Origin: Proteles cristata cristata
Lineage: Eukaryota > Chordata > Mammalia > Carnivora > Hyaenidae
Direction: 5' to 3'
Assembly (NCBI GenBank): GCA_017311185.1
Contig: JAESUZ010000342.1
Span: 124,001-188,000 of the forward strand
Length of the DNA: 64,000 bases
Shown here: one piece after another, positions 61,075 to 64,000 of the stretch
Layout: every line of letters begins with the position of its first letter
How positions within the stretch are numbered: position 1 is the first letter of the stretch
Position numbers and translations under genes: made by a program
The notes under the pieces: generated by a model
Database searches by the model: none
Told to the model about the DNA's origin: nothing
The model's input: only the letters and a program-made list of their open reading frames with translations

Positions 61075-61260
61075 GATGAAGACCACAGCCTCTGCCACCA
61101 TTAATGCTGTTTTGGAATCTGGACTCTGCCACTTCCTGGTAGTGCGACCTCGGACAAATCACATTGTCTTTCTGTGCTATGGTTTCCTTCTCTTTAAAAC
61201 AGTGATAGCAAGAGTGCCTTGTGTGCATTATTGTGACGATTAAGTGAGTCAACATACGGA
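61075..61260 (+). repeat. MIR, plus strand
   Basis: ttggaatctggactctgcc, acttcctggtagtgcgacc, tcggacaaatcacattg, acgattaagtgagtcaac follow MIR order. Confidence 0.75.
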
Positions 61261-61630
61261 AGACGTAGAAGGCGGCAGGTGATTATTCGGAGCTGGACAG
61301 CTTTGAGTGACAGTGGTGGCAGGGACAGGCATGAGAGATGAGGTGAAGATGGAGGCCCATGAAGTGCTTAGAGGTTGAGAAACTGGCCGACAAGTGGGTT
61401 GGGAATATCCTTACCAGGAAGGCTTGTGAGTGAAGATAAGAAAGGGGGAAGGAAGATTGTAAGTCTTCCTAGTGCAAGACTGGCAGCATTCAAAATATTA
61501 CTGTCGATATATATCATCGACCAAATAGGCCAGCCTCTATGCTCGGCAGTTGACATACCTTTACCTTATCTTCTGCTCACAATCATCCTGCAAAGTCAAT
61601 GTTTTCCTTCTCTTTAGAAAAGAGAAATCA

Positions 61631-61843
61631 GGGGCGCCTGGGTGGCTTAGTCGGTTGAGCGTCCGACTTTCGCTTAGGTCACGATCTCGCGGTTCGTGGG
61701 TTCGAGCCCGCGTCGGGCTCTGTGCTGACTGCCAGCTCAGAGCCTGGAGCCTGTTTCAGTCTGTGACTCCCTCTCTCTGACCTCCCTGTTCACGCTGTCT
61801 CTCTCTCTCCTAGAAATAAATAAACCATTAAAAAAAGAAAAAA
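61631..61843 (+). mobile_element. Young CAN-SINE, first of a tandem pair
   Basis: Near-intact young-subfamily copy (gactttcgcttaggtcacg, tgactgccagctcagagc, aaataaataaaccatt tail). Preceded by agaaaagagaaatca at 61616-61630; the same 15 bp follows at 61844-61858. Confidence 0.97.
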
Positions 61844-61858
61844 AGAAAAGAGAAATCA

Positions 61859-62079
61859 GGGGCGCCTGGGTGGCTTAGTCGGTTAAGCGTCCGACTTTCG
61901 CTTAGGTCATGATCTCGCGGTTCGTGGGTTCGAGCCCCGCGTCGGGCTCTGTGCTGACTGCCAGCTCGGAGCTTGGAGCCTGTTTCAGTCTGTGACTCCC
62001 TCTCTCTCTGACCCTCCCCTGCTCACGCTGTCTCTCTCTCTCCTAGAAATAAATAAAACATTAAAAAAAATCATAGTAT
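61859..62079 (+). mobile_element. Young CAN-SINE, second of a tandem pair
   Basis: Almost identical to its neighbour at 61631 and also CpG-rich. Flanked by the same target (61844-61858 and 62080-62094). Its A-tail is followed by tcatagta before the third target copy. Confidence 0.97.
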
Positions 62080-62094
62080 AGAAAAGAGAAATCA

Positions 62095-62618
62095 TCACTC
62101 AAATGTTTTATGTACAATGCCAAAACTGTCACCCATAGGATATGAAAAAGGAGCCCTTAGGACCTGGGCTTGTCTGGCGACAGCTCTGATGGGGGAAAGT
62201 GAGAGTGGTGGCAAGAGACTGGACCTCCACAGTGGAGTGACTGTTGAGCTACAACGACGATGGTGAGGGAAAGGCAAGGAGGAATGAGCAAGAGGTAATT
62301 CTGCAAGCCTTAGGAAGAGTCAACAGCGGCTTCTCTAATTCACAAAATTAAAAGAGAACCCAATGGTCTTACATGACTGTTTCATGTTATTGTGGTCACT
62401 GAACCGAGAAAGCCTTTTGCTCTTTCCTTTTTCTGGAGAATAGCATAACCTTTCAGGTTGGGTTGAATGTCTGACACTGTTTTATGCACTCTTTTTATTT
62501 CCCAGCCTGAAAATCTATTCCCCGTGTAATAGTTCCATATTCTTTTGGAATGTGTAGCATGACAGCCCTCCCTTCCTTCTAGCAACCTGTCTTCTATGAT
62601 ATATACCATTGCATCCCT
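62095..62618. other. Unassigned non-coding DNA
   Basis: No gene or repeat recognised after the tandem SINE pair. Confidence 0.4.
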
Positions 62619-62950
62619 TTAGCAATTGGGAAATGCATTTCTAGAAGCCAGTCTCTTGGCAATTGATGCATCATTTTTTCCATTAAAGAGAGTGCTCGTG
62701 CATTCACAAAGAATTGCAGGTTTAAAGTGTTCGGTAATGATCTCTGGTTCCTTGTCAGGCACAATCTCTATCTGAACGTGAAAACACAACATTAATATGA
62801 TTTGCAACGCACTCACTGGGTTCCTAATTTCCTCCAGCAACACAGAGATTTTTCCCCCAAGCTTAAAATCCATTACATGCACTCACTGCATTTGGTCTTC
62901 TTTGGAGGTACATCTTCTAAGTCGGACACAGGAAAAAGTTAAAAATGTCC
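62619..62950 (-). other. Repeat-free segment with an exon-like motif
   Basis: On the minus strand, a branch-point-like ttttaac, a pyrimidine-rich tract and ttag (62917-62918 is the AG) precede a 30-nt stretch at 62887-62916. GTGAGT follows at 62886-62881. The stretch is a multiple of three. An adjoining minus-strand open frame spans 62619-62882. No gene is recognised, so this is a candidate only. Confidence 0.2.
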
Positions 62951-64000
62951 TAAATGAGTAATCCCCCTACCCTGCAATCTTCTAACTCTGATTTATTCCT
63001 AAACTGAAAGTATTCATCACTGGTTGAGCTAAAATAAACGAACTCTTAGGACATATAATTAAATTACAGGCAGAAATAAAATTTAAAATTCCTCCACAGC
63101 ACTTCACATAAACATTAGCAGAATAATTGAGTTGAGGTAAAATATTTTGCTGAAAGCCTCAAAAAAAAAGTCACCTGAAAGAATTTGTTTCTCTAATCTC
63201 TGACAATGTTTAATTCTCTTTTCACAATAATTACAGGAAAAAAATTTCACTCGTGTGTCAGATCCTCTCTTCTTTCAACTCTTCTTTGCCTTCCTTCCCT
63301 TTCCATATCTTTACCAGAAACTGGAAATAAAAACATTAGGAAAATGTTTAAACTTTTAGCTAAATTAGAGCTTCTCTTGGTCTGGCTAAAAGGAATCATA
63401 CATTCACTCAGTATTCACAACTTCTAAATTAAAATTCTAGAAAGGGGGAGTATCATATTTCCATAACGTCTATCTGATTTTCCTTTCAGTTGGTCCCAAA
63501 CCAGATTCAATTATTCCAAAGACTTTGTAACCAGGGCACATTAACTTGGGGGAAAGTGATTTCTGGGCCCCCAGTGAAATGGTCTTCAGGAACACACACA
63601 TACACATGCACGCACGCACACACATACCACTCAATCACTAAGCAGATTTGCCCATTCAAGAACTTGCAAGAAAGAATTCATCTCTGTTTTGCTGGGGAGT
63701 TTGTCCTGTCTTTCTGTCATGTGAAATTCCAGAACGATATAGTCATCTCGGAAGCCAGAACTGCAATGTCCATTCCACGTGGAAAAAATTTAAGCCAATT
63801 CTTGCAGGATTCACCACAAAATGAACAAGTCAACACAACAGCGGTTCACAAGGCAATGCATTTTTCCCCTAAGATTTTACTGTATCATTTTCATATTTAC
63901 TTGTAAGTTTTAAAATTTCTTCAAACCACCTCCTCCCTTTTCCTGTTGAATGGCAATTTTTAAATTATCTGGTGGTTTAATAAACCTCCCTTATTTTTCT
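62951..64000. other. Unassigned non-coding DNA to window end
   Basis: No gene. An imperfect CA-rich tract at 63593-63625 runs through the 138-codon frame at 63490-63906, which has no domain. A homopyrimidine-rich patch lies at 63265-63310. Confidence 0.4.

Noticed and set aside
61631..62079. tRNA-like A and B box sequences in SINE heads considered as tRNA genes
   Set aside because: They are tRNA-Lys-derived SINE heads followed by SINE body and tail, with no intact tRNA cloverleaf and with TSDs.
62619..62882. 87-codon minus-strand frame considered as a coding exon
   Set aside because: No recognised domain and no support beyond the open frame. Only the adjacent splice-like motif is kept, as a low-confidence lead.
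63490..63906. 138-codon plus-strand frame near the window end
   Set aside because: Passes through a CA-rich tract (Thr-His repeats), has no domain and shows no transcription or splice signals I can support.

Overview
This is nuclear DNA of a carnivoran mammal, most likely a cat-family (felid/feliform) genome. The diagnostic signal is about twenty copies of the tRNA-Lys-derived CAN-SINE. Its head reads gggcgcctgggtggctcag on one strand, or ends in ctgagccacccaggcgcccc on the other. The internal sequence and CT-rich tail are of the feline type, and many copies have clean target-site duplications (TSDs). Several L1 3' ends carry the carnivore-type terminus (aaattctactcctgaaac). I found no protein-coding gene, no functional RNA gene, no CRISPR and no bacterial-type operon. 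Every longer open frame examined is explained by LINE sequence, SINE sequence or simple repeat, or lacks support. The window is best read as intergenic or deep intronic DNA.

Layout. 1-8.9 kb: two relics of one ancient LINE-like family, four CAN-SINEs (two of them back to back), L2/MIR fossils and an L1M fragment. 9-17.8 kb: MER5A-type hAT fossil, long minus-strand L2 relic, plus-strand L1 3' end, a possible retrocopy tail, and a 2.5-kb minus-strand L1 broken by a younger L1 and a SINE. 17.8-24.7 kb: mostly unassigned AT-rich DNA with one probable old L1. 24.7-32.5 kb: MaLR-type LTR, carnivore L1 end, L2, MER20-type and other hAT relics, a 5'-inverted L1, and a CCTT microsatellite of about 145 bp. 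32.5-36.4 kb: the most repeat-poor block, with a G-quadruplex-type run and a weak CpG cluster. 36.4-52.8 kb: dense mixture of SINEs, MIR, L2 and L1M, including a three-level nest and an inverted-repeat SINE. 52.8-57.5 kb: a 5'-truncated L1 ORF2 with a recognisable reverse-transcriptase FADD motif sits inside a hAT fossil, and an intact sister hAT copy lies 1.1 kb further on. 57.5-64 kb: more SINEs, including a tandem pair sharing three copies of one target site, then a repeat-poor end.

There is no gene network here. The content is a layered record of retrotransposition: L2/MIR/MER first, then L1M, then carnivore L1 and CAN-SINE, then a young CAN-SINE subfamily. The items most worth checking are the inverted-duplicated SINE at 46.7 kb, the tandem SINE pair at 61.6 kb, the twin-primed L1 at 29.4 kb, the CpG cluster at 34.9 kb and an exon-like 30-nt segment near 62.9 kb. 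Family names are from memory of consensus sequences; no database was searched. Boundaries without a TSD are approximate.
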